In this document: positions 28,601 to 41,800 of the stretch, piece by piece
Layout: every line of letters starts with the position of its first letter
Numbering within the stretch: the first letter of the stretch is position 1
From: Anisakis pegreffii
Taxonomy: Eukaryota > Nematoda > Chromadorea > Rhabditida > Anisakidae
Assembly: GCA_035041965.1 (NCBI GenBank)
Contig: JAPYMA010003063.1
Location: 1 to 64,000, forward strand
DNA: 64,000 nt
Reading direction: 5' to 3'
Notes under the pieces: generated by a model
Database searches by the model: none
Told to the model about the DNA's origin: nothing
Seen by the model: only the letters and a program-made list of their open reading frames with translations
Translations under genes and position numbers: made by a program

Positions 28601-31600
28601 AAATATCTAATTTCACCTTTATTTAGTCTCGGCCCAACTATCATTTCAACAATCCATAATTTCATAAATCAATCCATCAGAAGCACTACTAACCCGTCGT
28701 ATCGCATCAATAGGTAATTCGATCGGTCCATTATTGCTCTCACTGCTATCATCGTCCTCATCAGCCAGATCATAAACAATCAGAATTTCATCAAAGCCAA
28801 CCAGTGACATCCCACATGAACTTATACACATCACCCGACCAAGACCACAGCATGTTACTGAAATAAACAAAACAACTCACACCTCTTCAAAAACTTCAAA
28901 CAAACGTCGTCGAACGTCAACATCATTAAACTGTAAACATATCAAGAAAATTTTTGATATAATATAATGATATCAACAGTCACGCAAGTATAATAACACA
29001 ACAAACGTATAATAATAACAATAATGAAAGTAGTGGCAATTCAAAAAATCTATCAAAAATAACGAATTCAATCAACTTACAATTACAAATTTTTACATTG
29101 CACCAAAGATTTCGTGAAATAGTGATTACGATCGATTTATTTTCGTTTAATTTTTGTCGTAATTCATTTATATCGTCCACTTTTCTAATTGATCCATCTG
29201 ATTTACGTGTGTACAAAGGATCATTCGGCTCTTTTGGTAACAAACAGACATTTTCCTCCTCCATACGCAGTTCTTTCACTCGTCTTACGACACTTGCTCG
29301 CTTCTGAAGAAAATTGTAAGATGCATTCCAACCAGAATGAAACATTTACATCAAATGATAAGCTAATTCATATTACTCGCTGCAATAATTCCAAGATTCT
29401 CAAAGAGTTACAATCAATATAGACTGATTGTTGGTATGGCATGCAAATCAAGCTTAGCTTAGTGCCATTTGAAACAAAGTTAAGTGGCGTAATCACAATC
29501 ACCACATTCTACTCATCCCATCCTTCTCTCTAACTAAAGTCGAAATTCTGATTTGAACAAACGAGAGAACGACGTCCAAACATGCGATCAATCAATCACC
29601 TTTTTCGGTTTCGGTATCAAACTGCTCGGTTCGGGTGCATTCGCAATACTCGGTGTCGAACCACCGCCACTATCTGACAAACTTCCTTCGCCAGGATTCA
29701 CGCCATCCAGAAACTTAACACTTCGTTTCGGGTGCGAGGCAACTTCTCCTTCAAGCTCCGACGACGCTCCGGTTCGTTCGCCACTACCTTCTGCTTCGGG
29801 ATTCTCTTCATTAGAGTCCGCACAAGGCATCGTCGTTTTGACTTTCAGAACTGATTTTGTGACTCGTCTGATATCTGCAGGTGTTAGTGACGATGATGTG
29901 GATGTACCCGGCTGATCCGTCGAATTCGTCGATTCAGCACCACTGAAAATTATTTCCCAAAAAATCATTACCATTACTATCACCTCGAATTGATTCTCTT
30001 AAATAAATCATTGATAATAATCCAAATAATTCGGTTTCGTGTTGATGAAAACAAGAAATCAACAGCCGACCTTTCTCTGTCGGCAATTGCCTTCTCATAT
30101 TCTGCAATCCTTTGCAATGTTTGTAAGCATGGCTCACATACTTTGAACTTTTTGCTTGCATCGTTCATGTACGGTAGCACGGCCTGAATGATAACAAGCA
30201 GCAAGTAAACAACAAAAGTCAAAATCACAACAAGAAATTTCAATCCAGTCGATCGAATATTAGTACTGAGAAATGATCACTTCCAGATTCGCTTTGCATT
30301 CCCCAGAAACAACGTTAATTCAAACCTTATGCGCTGAACACTGTGCACACAACACACGTCCACATGAACGGCAGTGATGACGTCTCAGAATCAACGTGAA
30401 TTTTGCACAGCACAACATACACGAGGCTGCTTCAGAATCTGCTATCCACACCGGTTTCACCTCAAATCAAACCATTCAACAAAGTACATTCATAGCGTTT
30501 CTATTCTTTGAAAATACTGCGAGAATTTTGAAAAAAAAACCTCTGAAGATACAAATTTGCTTCGAATAAAATTCGAATACTTCAGTTCAGAATAAAGTCT
30601 CAAAAGCAAACGAAACAAACCTTCCCAAGTTGCAGCTCAGATTCGGTCAACCGACTCATATCCAGTAACATTTCGTTGCTAATATCATGTGTACTCGCAA
30701 CCACCGATATTTCCTGCACGCCTTCAGCCAACCGCCGAATGTTCGCCTCGGTGCAAACCGCCATATCGTCCGACCCTTCATCCATTACCACCTCTTCAGA
30801 TGCCTCTTCACCCTCTTCTTGCTGCTGCTCCTCGCCTTGTTCCTCTTCATTGCCGTCTTCTTGCCCCCCATCACCATCAGTTGGTTTTGTTCCAGCCTCA
30901 TTATCAGCATCCTGTTGATTTTGCTCATCTGAACCTTTTTCTTCTTCTCGATCTCGCATTTCTTCTGCGCCCGAAACTTTCTCCCGAACTGCTGTCGTTT
31001 CCATTTCTCTCGCTGGATTAAGTAATCTCTCTACTGGAGCTTCCAATTCAGAATTTCTAATTGCTTCATCAGCATATCCTTTCACTTCATCTTTATCCTT
31101 TGCCACATCTTCACTTTCTGCATCTTTAGGTTAACATTTAAGAAAAGAAAAATCAATTGTTCTAATGTTTAAAATGCAAAATGAAACAAAATACTTTCAG
31201 TGTGATTATAACTGATATTCTACGAATAATTCAAACCCAACGAACGATGTCATGAAACGATATTTGTAAAATATACACGAAAATTGAAAGCAATAAAAAG
31301 CATTTCTGAACTGGAAACCCACTCATTGTCTCGGCACTTTCTTCGGGCTTTCCCTCAAGATTCCCTTTAGGACTCTCCTCTTCAACGCGATCACCTTCTA
31401 CGGAATCATCTTCTTGCGTTTCTTCTCGTTTGATTTCGTCAACAGCTTCAATCACTCTCTCGTGATTCCCCTTCCTTACCTCTGCACTTTCCACATACTC
31501 ACTCGGTGATAACGCTTTATCATGCGTTACTGCTTTTGATTCGGCAAGTTTCGTATCGAATGAATTATCTGAAAAAGACATACACAACAACAACATAATC

Positions 31601-34065
31601 AATTGACCGCGTCAGGTGTATTCGGTTAATACAAACACAAAGTACATTCATAGTGTTTCTATTCTTCAATTCATGTACGGAAAAAAATTACAAACCAATT
31701 GATAATCAATAAATCACTATCAAAATCATCACCTTTTTGAATACTGGTGTCAGTCACATGTTCTGTTACATCAGTCACATCCGTTGTAACAATGATATTT
31801 TGCGACACTTCATTACTGCTATCAATTTCAAGAGCGTTACGCTCCTCTTCTTCAGTTCCGCTCGAAATTTCGTTCGAATCGATTGCTTCCGGTGCTTCTT
31901 TCAGAACACTCTCAGTTACAGCACCATCATCACTTTCTTGGTTTTTATCACTGTCACCAGCAAAAGCATCATCAGGTTTATCCACGACCAGTTCGGCTGG
32001 TTCAACTAGCTTCTCCGATTCCACTTCCTTTCCTTTCTCTTCACTGTCACTTTCTTTCGCATTTCTCTCTTGCTGACCACTGCTCTCTTGAGCGAATCTG
32101 CAAACGTTACACACAAATATCGCTTTAGATCAATCGATTATTTATACGATCATATATCATACAAAACATCGACATAATTCTTTGAATGAATTCACAAATC
32201 AAAATTCAGAATTCTCTTCGATATTCATCGAACCTACAAGCATCTAAAAACCCAACAACTGAAATTATTAAGTGAACCTGGTCAAATATTGATCCATTTC
32301 TTGATATTCTTGTGTCATACGCTTTTGCTCGTTGGCAGTCTTAAAGAAATGGGATATCAGCTATTAACTATGAACAGCATCGGCTACTAAAGTACGACGA
32401 TAAATAGCTATGAAATGATTATTCATATTCTCAATTTACGAAATCCGCTAAGCTCTATTATATGCCATACACACATTAATCATTTTACCACGCACATGAG
32501 CCGTGAATGACTCATTTCATCGCTTCAATATGTCGATAAGAATATTATAACAATGACTATCGGATAGACATAAACAATTCTATTAATTGCATCAAATTTC
32601 ACACCAAAACTTAACGAGCGGCACTCTACGCAATCAAATGAATTAAACTTCGACTGCGTTTAGCTCGGAAACGATAAATCGATTGCAAATTTTTGAATTC
32701 ATTTAACTTCATACCTATGAAGAAATCATATCAAGTAAAACTCATCACTAATAATAAGACAGAAAAATACCTTTCCACGTGTTTGTCCGGAATTTGTCGT
32801 ACTTTTGGTGGAGCTTTCCAAAGAACTACGTTTGAATTTATCCCTCAACCTTCCTGTCGCCTAAATTAGAAAAATGTTGATGAAAGAGAAAAGCAACGAA
32901 TAAAATAATGAAGCGAGAGCAAAATAACGATAATGACGGTGAAATAACTCAATGTTAACTGGCAACTGCTAAGAAAATAATCACTAAGCATAACTGTAGC
33001 AAACGTTAGAAAAGGGACAAACTAAGGGAAATATAGGGAAGACTTTTCATTTGATCCTCTTCAACAATGAAAAATAACCTAATTCTCAGTATTCGAACAG
33101 ATTCAATTTAGCAGTTAATGATATAAATCTCTTTCGTAAAATATAAAAACCTTTTGCACGAAAACCGACTTAGCGAAAAGTTCAAATGAAAAATACTGCT
33201 TGAGAGTGGTGAATGTGAACGTGAAACTTACCACTGATAAGCCATTGTTACAACCAATTTCCTTGACATCCGGCATAGATGGTTTTTGACCATCAGAAAT
33301 ATTTGATTCTTCTGATAAACCAATTCTCTTCTTTTGATTCTCATTTGCGATAGATTTCGATGTCAATTCCGATCCCTTATGGTGACCTGTCTCACTCGGT
33401 TTGTTGGTTTCGTTCAGCTCCAATGATTCATCACATTCTGAGCGGTCGGCAACAGAAACGTCGAGGTGATGCTCATTTTCTCCACAATATTTTTCGACTT
33501 CTTCTGTCATCTCGTTCGGTCTATTCGAGTTTCCGTCTATTTTATCTCCTGCTGTCCGATTTATTTCTGCAGTATTGTCGATGCTATCAACGAAAGGATC
33601 ATGCAGGTTGCCTGAACCATCCATCACGTTTTCCACAGTCCCATTCTGCAATTTTGCTCTGTTTGGAATGCTGGTCGTCGAGATTTTTGCCTCAGAAACT
33701 TCGGATAAGTTTTTCAGAGATGAAGATGAAGATTCAATTTCCCTCGAGGCCGGCGTAACGGTGATATCTCGAAGATTCAGCAAAGGCTGTGCTGAAGACG
33801 GCAGAGACGGGAACTGATCAATATCACTATTAAATTTACTGGAAACTGATTGTTTTATCACGGATGTTTTTGTTAATAATGACCCTCGGCTATCATCATT
33901 CGACGACAAAGTTTCATGGTCGTCAACTTTTTTGGCCGCAACATCTCGTCGATCGGAATGTGAAGAGTGGTGCGCAAAAACAGTGGCAATAGATGGCCTG
34001 ACCAAGGCATCTTCAGAAGCTTCTAATTGATCTAATAATTCATCCATGTCGGGGACAGAATCCAT
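25617..34065 (-). CDS. ZFYVE9: SARA/endofin-like FYVE protein
   Basis: Homologue of Smad anchor for receptor activation/endofin, an early-endosome scaffold that binds PI3P and recruits Smads and PP1. Exons from the ATG: 34065-33232, 32860-32771, 32339-32278, 32097-31733, 31568-31323, 31123-30621, 30460-30326, 30183-30071, 29942-29600, 29303-29081, 28857-28694, 28596-28423, 28284-28158, 28053-27863, 27748-27598, 27424-27348, 27248-27039, 26581-26367, 26042-25931, 25712-25617; all junction phases agree. About 1,476 residues; vertebrate SARA and endofin are about 1,400-1,540. The N-terminus MDSVPDMDELLDQLE resembles the acidic helix of endofin. A long unstructured Glu/Ser-rich region follows, then FYVE (30460-30071), the KRSVKFLDG motif, and the SARA C-terminal domain, marked by FTDFRNWSYRM, SADSHLVCEQ, GNYRTQ, GASFIVIDGALKS, LVSPID and the ending FNICSFIPSGFEAELSMAL. 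The upstream gap is intergenic. Confidence 0.95.
29600..29942 (-). other. ZFYVE9: SARA linker exon with RVxF-type motif
   Basis: This exon follows the FYVE finger and encodes a Ser/Thr/Glu-rich linker with HPKRSVKFLDGVNPGEG. It aligns with the vertebrate SARA/endofin stretch of form R-x-V-x-F-x-D-G and fits the RVxF docking motif for protein phosphatase 1. The broader Smad-binding segment known from vertebrate SARA is not clearly conserved by eye. Confidence 0.75.
30071..30460 (-). other. ZFYVE9: FYVE zinc finger (two exons of SARA)
   Basis: Exons 30460-30326 and 30183-30071 encode the FYVE finger: WIAD (the WxxD motif), CMLC, RRHHCRSCGRVLC with the basic PI3P-binding patch, CAQC, and KVCEPC. 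All eight zinc ligands are present. The usual RVC near the end reads KVC, a conservative change. The finger should place the protein on early endosomes. Confidence 0.93.
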
Positions 34066-37000
34066 CTTGTAGAATCTCGTTTAGTTCCAAATGGAACCAC
34101 CAGATCGTGAAAGCTTTCGATCGACAACAATTCTTATCGGTAAGATATCCGTGCTGAGTAAACGACGAGAAGAAAAATATTCGCCAATACAGTGAAAGAA
34201 TATGGAAACTGAAAAAGGAAATTATGATCGAATAAGAAATGGACAGCAATAAAACACATTCGAAGTGAAAATTTGAGACAGAGAACACACTATAAACCCA
34301 TTTCACAGATGCAATCAAAGCAAAGTCAAAGTCATATTAAGACAGAAATTAAACGAATATCAAACGATTATAACGATGAAAAACCCAACGACATATAAGT
34401 GGTGTAAAACGCGTTAAAAACGGAATTTTCGAGTGACTGCATATATTCATCTCATAATCTAGCCTTAAGCAATTGAAAGAATTCCGCCCATGCAATTAAT
34501 ACTGTTCTCTAGGCCGCAGAAATACGTTTCTCAAGCAAATCTTCACGGAATGATTAAGAACTGCTTCCGCAAGCAGGAATTCGCTTTCATTACAGGAGAT
34601 AATTTTTTTGAGAAGTAAACATGACTGCACGTTCGCACTCACATATGAGAAGCTGACTGTAAATTATTTATGAAACACTAAACGATCCTCATAAAAACGC
34701 GAATAAATGAAAAAATATGCAAAAATGCATGCATCAGACAGCTGATAACGAAGAAAAACCACCAATCACGTCATTCATTTTGGCATGACGTCCAAGTATC
34801 GTAGCGAACGTTTCATTGTAGGAAATACTCATTCAACAGAGGATAAACCGAACGTTCAAACAAAATTTACAATGGAGTAATTCCCGACAACAGTGTTTTG
34901 AGTGTCTTTAAACTGGTTCCAATTGCGTTAATAAGCATTAAATTGGGAGAAATTAACCAGCGGAAGGTACAGAACTAGAATTAGTGGCAAAATGACAAAT
35001 ATAACTTATCCATTCGTAACGATTACCACTAATTAATTAAAAAATTACAAATAAAGTAAAAGTGAATGGCGTCGTCGCACTTCGCCATAAAAACGCGTCT
35101 GAGCGCAGGGGCGGAGTCAGCGAAGAGCATGCGCAATCGCAGGTCAACGAGTTAATGAGCTCTTGAATGAGCAAAATTTATACCGATGGTATACCAGAAA
35201 AGGACCGTTTTGAGGGGTGATTCACTGCGGATTGATCAAAGAAATTGTGACCATTTTGTAAAGAATAAAATTCTCTATCATATGAACTATCATATTCTGA
35301 GATACGTCCATCATAAAAAAACTTGACCGGTCCTAAAGTAGAAAATGTTGGGCAAAAATGAAAGACACATTTATGTAGTACCAAATTTCAGGGTGAAGGA
35401 ACAATGTTTATGCTATGAGACTAGGCACAATTTGTAGAGCTTGAAAAGCTCTATAAGATGACAATTAGAGGAAAACGTTTCGTAAATGCGCACAAAGCGA
35501 ACAGAATGAATGTAGCTGTGAAAGATAACAACGAGAAATCGTCGTAGCGCAACATTCGCGACTGATTCCAAATTTAATTCTCTACAAGCACAGAAGGTCT
35601 CAGCAGAATTCATAATCTAGTTTTCGAGACTGTAACTTAAAATGAACCTTCATAACGAAAAATAATCCTTGGCGAGCAATTGAGATGAAAAAAGTACCGG
35701 AACAGAAATTTCATCGGTCAATGCCAAGTAATCCATTTAAAAGAGAATATGATGCTGATCGAATATGAAACTGATCCCGCTCTCCCTATCAAAATTGCAA
35801 AAAAAATCGCTCGCTGCATTCTTTTTTATCGCGGTCATTATCACCAATAAGTTTTGATCATCACCATCATCATTAGTTTCTATGCATTGATAAATTATTC
35901 TTCAAGAGATCATCACATTCAGCTGGTGGGAATTATCAAAAGTTTGTTTCGAAAACATTCAAAAATCTTTCTTTCGAAAACATTCTCAATAATTCTTTCC
36001 ACAACTTCTGATTCTTAATTGCATGGAATCTTTCTTTCCGGGACTAAGATTTCCATAAAACCTTACTGTCAAGACTTTCTTTCGAAAATTTTAAAAATCT
36101 TTCGACCGAAAACTTTCTCAATGATTCTTTCCACAAATTCTGGTTCTCGAATTGCATGGAATCTTTCTTTCCGGAACTAAAATTTCCATGCAATCTTACA
36201 ATGAAAACTCTCTTTCGAAAACATTCAAAAATCCTTCTTTCGAAAGTTCTGTTAATGATTCCTTCCAGAATTTCCGATTTTAAAATTGCATGGAATCTTT
36301 CTTACCGGATTTAAAATTTCCATACAATTTTACTATCTAAATCTTCCTTCGAAAACTTTCTGAATGATTCGTCCCACAATTTCTGATTTTCAAATAGCAC
36401 GGAATCTTTCTTTCCGGGTCTAAAATTTCCACGAAATCTTACTATCCGAACATTGTTTCGAAAACTTTCATAAATCTTTCTTTCAAAAATTTTCTTAATG
36501 GTTCTTTCCACATTTTCTGATTTTCAAATTGCATGGAATCCTTCCTTCCGGATCTTAAACTTCCACCACTTCTTACTATTGAAGCTTCGTTTCGAAAACA
36601 TTCAAAAATCCTTCTTTCGAAACTTTTCTCAATGATTCTTTCCAGAATTTCTGATTTTCAAACTGCATGGAATCTTTCTTCCCGGAACTAAAATTTCCAT
36701 AGAATCTTACAATCAAAACTTTCTTACCAAAACTTTCTCAATGATTCTTTCCACAAATTCTGGTTCCCGAATTGCATGGAATATTTCTTTCCGGAACTAA
36801 AATTTCCATGCAATCTTACAATGAAAACTCTGTTTCGAAAACATTCAAAAATCCTTCTTTCGAAAGTTCTGTTAATTGAAATTTCAACGCATGAATAAAT
36901 GATTTTGAGTACTATCAACGTAAATATTCTCGGCCACGCATTTCAGTTATGCGTAAATTGAAGTGCACTTAATGGCGTGTCATTAAACACACAAGTTATT

Positions 37001-38643
37001 TCGTGACAACTGGGAATGGATGAAGAAATCAAATGTAGCGAATTCTCTGCAAAGTGCAAGCATCGCCTTCAGTAAAGGATTAGTGCAAGGTGATCATGTG
37101 CTCATCTATGCATACATTCGCAATATGAGATGTACCCAGCTTCTGAATGATGTGATCGTTGTGACATGTATGGCAGCAGTTTGCATATGATGGATTGGGT
37201 ACAAATGAGAAATTATCGAACTCATTAAGACTCTATTCAATAAAAAGTTTTTTATATCAGTATGTCATTGTGAACATTTTATAGTATTCAAAAAAATACC
37301 TAAATAATACTGTTAATTAACCATTCACATAAAGCACTATCCGTTTCGCTTACGTCGAAGAAATGATATCAATTAACGTATTTATATGTCTCATTATTAT
37401 CCTCATTGTGAGTAAGTCGAAATTGTATTCAAATCGGATTAGTCTAAAATTATCTGAAAATGTATCTGATTAGTCTAGATTTGTGTCTGAATTCAATCAT
37501 GAAAATGAATTTGTCGAAAGAAGCATTGTGACTCCGTGAACAAAGAACCAAATGCAGCATTTGCAAGAATGATGTCCCTGATTTAAGCCTATTCCATCTT
37601 CTTTATTAGGATGTTAACAGTAATATTAACGCCAACGAGCGCTACATTCCATGGATAAAAGTGCTCTACATTCCATTCCATCCCATAATTTGAATTGTCA
37701 ACATATTTCAGATCAACAATAGAAATACATTTGATTCGGTGTCGTAATTTAGACGTATGGTTTGGTGACAGTTAATTTTTGAATTCTTGAAAACTGAGTC
37801 ATAAATTTGTCGCTATATTATGACTATTCTCATTATTAATTTCGAATGTTTCCAAGTTTGTAAGAGAAAGCATCAATACATTGGTTTCAGAATCTAGTCG
37901 GCTAAGATAAAGTCTTTCTGAAGAGGGGATCACCCAACCGAGGTGTCGTCAGCCGCAAAACATTCATGGTACAATTTTGGTTAATAGAAATCCTTTAATG
38001 ATTGCATTCAGTGAGCCTACAAATAGTAAATCGGCCAAGCTTGTCTCAGTCACTGCAGAGTATCTCATGATGGCTCATGCGTCAAAGATCGGGTCTCGTG
38101 AGGCTGAATTTACTACAAATATCGCACGAGAAGAATCTTACACAGACGTCGACAATCGGCAAACGAAACAGAATAACATTGCTAAGTTCATCTTTCCATA
38201 CAAAAGCTTATTTATTACATTGTCTTTCCAAGAGGCATTCAAACGAAAAAAGGGCTCGTTCGTTTGCTAACGAACTTCAACCTCAGACGAAACTTCTGCT
38301 AGAAATATCTTATTAACTCATGAGAAAACAAAAAACCGAAGTCGCCCACTTGGATCCACATTTATCCACCTATTCAACTGTTTTGTCAGTTTCGCCCATT
38401 CGCATATCATTTTCGCCCAATGTGGACAATATCGCCCAGGTTAAGAACCCATTCAATCAACCAATCGAAATGTACACATTCATTCATTTTTCTATTCTCC
38501 GAAGCAATTAGAGTGCCGTGCTCATTAGTCTTCATTTTTGAGATATACTTCAGAGCATATTACTTTTTAAACATTCGACAAGCAGCAGCAGCAGATGATG
38601 AGTGATACATGCATTTTAGACGCTCCTCCTTCTCCACTCTGCC
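34066..38643. other. Gene-poor region upstream of SARA
   Basis: No family-like exon found. A short GC-rich patch at about 35068-35150 (with GGGGCGGAG) about 1 kb upstream of the SARA start codon might be promoter DNA; this is a guess. A degenerate tandem array occupies 35940-36880. Small open frames (35178-35384, 35413-35613) have no recognisable features. Confidence 0.5.
35940..36880. repeat. Degenerate ~133-bp tandem array
   Basis: The word GCATGGAATCTTTCTTTCC recurs at about 36022, 36154, 36288, 36398 (as GCACGG), 36532, 36665 and 36774. Spacings are near 133 bp with two short units near 110. Units share CTTTCGAAAACATTCAAAAATC, TCAATGATTCTTTCCAC and CTAAAATTTCCATG. Divergence between units is much higher than in the 399-bp satellite, so the array is old. 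Open frames on the minus strand here are repeat translations. Confidence 0.9.
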
Positions 38644-38887
38644 ATGCATAATCAACGAATTTCGCTTGGCCATGAGAATCCGCCCTCTCACTTTATCGTT
38701 GTGAAGTTTGTGGATTATTTATCACCTTGTTACGGCCAGTACCTGCCCAACGAACGGCTAGTTGACAGTCAGTCAGCTTGTCGTAATAATCTTAATCAGA
38801 GATATCCGCGTCGCTGTTACATATTTCATTTGAATTATTTAACAATGATGATATCAACATTCCTTATGGTTTCTTATGTTCTAATGA
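38644..38887 (+). CDS. Possible first exon of the opsin-like receptor
   Basis: An ATG-initiated open stretch ends in MMISTFLMVSYVLM just before a strong donor (ATGA|GTAAGT). It leaves phase 1, which is what the receptor exon at 44143 needs. Joined, the junction gives a continuous hydrophobic segment that could be transmembrane helix 1. Against it: a 5.3-kb intron and no residue-level family support for the N-terminus. It could also be chance or part of another gene. Confidence 0.3.
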
Positions 38888-41800
38888 GTAAGTGACTTTG
38901 ACAATATTTCGAATTTTTATTCCATCTGAATCTGTCATCTTATGATACATAATATCCAATTGCATGATATTTGTTCGATGCAGTACTTAATTAGTTTTCA
39001 CGATGCACCCTCTCCGGATATACAATTGAATTGAAACACTGAAATATGCGGTAAGTTTTCATTTTGTGAGGGTTAAGCTAAAAGACCGAAGTTTTTTGTG
39101 GAACAATCAGATGCATAAGCTGATGAATTGTTGAGATATTGCAAAGTGACCTACATGTCATTCGGAGAAGCCATGGAAAACCATCGAGTCCTCGTCTTGT
39201 CAGTTAATAGCGAAACCCTGGATAAGAGCCCAGTGGATTATTATGATTTATTACCATTAAGATCTGAGATTTCCTTTATCGGCCGTAAGGTTCGGATTTC
39301 GTGACTGTGAGAAAAATAAGATCCTTCATTCCCTTTTATGTTACCCTTTTATGATCTTTTTATGTGATCAATTTTCTAATCACAGCATTAAACTGAGGTT
39401 CTTTCACCTTCTCGATTCAAATTCTTCCAATGACCAGAACGTAGTAAGATATGAATGTGAAGTGCTATTGCATCTCCATACATTGATTTATATGCGTAGC
39501 ACAGCACAATGATTACTTTGTATCCCAATAGCTGTGCATTGTCAAAATATAAAATCAGTACGCAATTACTTTCACATTCTATATTATTAACCTCAAAATT
39601 ACCACTGAAAAAATGTTGAGCTACTCAATACCTTTTCATACTGATAAACGCGAGCAAGCGAATGCAATTTCATCTACTGATGCAATCAATCCTATGCACG
39701 TTGAAGTCTCTGTTTTGAAATATATTGTAAAAAATAGCCAGAAGAACGTCATCACAGCTCAATAAGACTAATTTTGCATTCACAACAGTCTTGCAATTAG
39801 TTAATCGAGAATGACTAGATTAAGAAAAATTCAGTCGTGTAATTTAGTTGATTCTATCTGCTGTCGTCTTTAAACGATTGCAGACTTGTTTGCTTGCGTG
39901 TGGCTTCTTCTTCATGCTTTCAGTCAGATGACACTCCAATTCAAAGTCTTCGGATCATGAACGAATAAATAATCGACTAGGACAGTGAATAATATTCTCA
40001 TATCTAGACGTATACCGAAGGGAGTATATTGAATAGACAAGTGAAGAGATAAACAAATAAATAATAAATTTATTTTTATGCTCACGAGTCAATAAATTAT
40101 CTGTTAATCAGTGAATAACTCATAAACATCACTTGAAGTTGATTGGAAATGAATCTTTCCGAAATTGTCAGTGAATTAGGCGATGAAATAAATGCAATGC
40201 GTTTTTTGCAATTTCTTTTCAAAAAGCAAAATTCATTTGAACGAAATGATTCGCGTTTTTTTGCTTCTGAAAACAGAGCTGATATTTTGAATTAGATTAA
40301 TATTAGATGAAATGCATAGAGAAGAAGGTTCTGGGAATCAAGTGGTCACAGTCAGCATTATCTCCCATGAGGCTGCTGCATGTTACTCATACTGAAAGCG
40401 ATTTCAGTCAGAATAGGCAACATTCATTCACTCCTAGTCGATCTTCCCCAACGAAGTGGAACGGTAGAAGGGGATTGCTGAGAAGAGCCCAGTTCTTAAC
40501 TTTCCCGAATGTTGTGAACAATTCTCTCGATATTTCATTGTGATGGGCTTAACCAACTGTAAGATGAAAGCCAATGAAGATATAATGCGAAAAAATCGCT
40601 TATCCACTGGTTAGAAACTCGTTCGACGAAGCAGTATTCAGTGGCTTTTGTTGTAATCTTCCCTTTTGCACTTGAAAGAATCAAGTTTCATACGGAAAGA
40701 GTGAAACAGTAATAAAGGCGAATGAATTGTTCCAATCAATCCCCTGATGGTTTCTATCAAACACATTCCATTTAGAATAGTATAACCAGCAATGTGTTGT
40801 TCTTCTTTGAAAAATCCCACTGAAGTTTTTATTTGTGGTGAATTTTCCTCGCATTTTTTTCTCGTTTCGATGGAAGCTAAAAGTTCATTCAATCAACCAA
40901 AAATTCCAATGCGAATGAGACATGGAACAATTTCTGACGATCAATAATTCCTTTATGCAATTTCGTCATTGTTTTGCTAAGCGCATCGAACGCACAATAA
41001 GCCAATAAAACACATTCATTCATCCAGTATTTTTTTCATGCTGCACCAAAAAATCGAAGAAGCGAACTCAACCAAATCCATCAATCTTTTCATCCGCTTA
41101 GATCAAAAACAACACAACAATCTTTCCACTCATTTCGCTGTTATTTATCATTGATCTGTGAATATTAGAGCAAAAAATTGTACTTTTCGAAAGTTTTTTC
41201 AGTAAACTTTTGACTTTTATCCAATTGAGAATAACGCTGCGCTTTCGACTTTTATCCAAAAGCTATTCAGCTCTTCAACATGAACAATATCCAGCTGAAA
41301 ATCTTCAGCAAACTAGTGCGTTATTTTCAGTTATCCTTGTGAAAGAACCGTTTTAATACTTTGTGTATGTCTTGAGGGAATACAAACGTGGAACTTAATC
41401 AACGGATATCCCGTCTTTGTTACAACCACTGCCTCTTTGTTGTAAGTATTTCTTACGAAAACAACCCCCAACTGTCCCTAAGGTTCACAAACTTTCCAAC
41501 AACTAACGATTAACGTGCCGTTTAAAACCGGGACTGTCGCAAGCTAAAGCACAAATACAGTAGTAAACTACTCCATGGAATGCTATCAAAACACATTTCA
41601 ACTACCGCGTTTGCATTTCTCAAATGGAATCAATATTGGACTCGTGATGTAGCGATCAACTTTTCTACGAGCAACACAACAATTCGTTTCATCAGGCTTG
41701 TCTCCGAAAGATTCCATTGAAAAAGCTTCAGGGGACATTCTCTTCCACTATTCCGCTGTACGAATGGAGAGCAATTGCTTTTGCATTAGGGGCATGGCAG

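Noticed and set aside
28883..28930. Extra 48-nt SARA exon (FNDVDVRRRLFEVFEE)
   Set aside because: In the phase left by exon 29303-29081 it begins with a TAA stop; direct joining to 28857 gives the family-like sequence without it.
30676..31021. Overlapping plus-strand open frames across the SARA Glu-rich exon
   Set aside because: Shadows of the acidic coding exon 31123-30621, which has matching splice phases on the minus strand.
36311..36918. Two similar minus-strand open frames
   Set aside because: They are repeat translations of the ~133-bp array, whose period is not a multiple of three.
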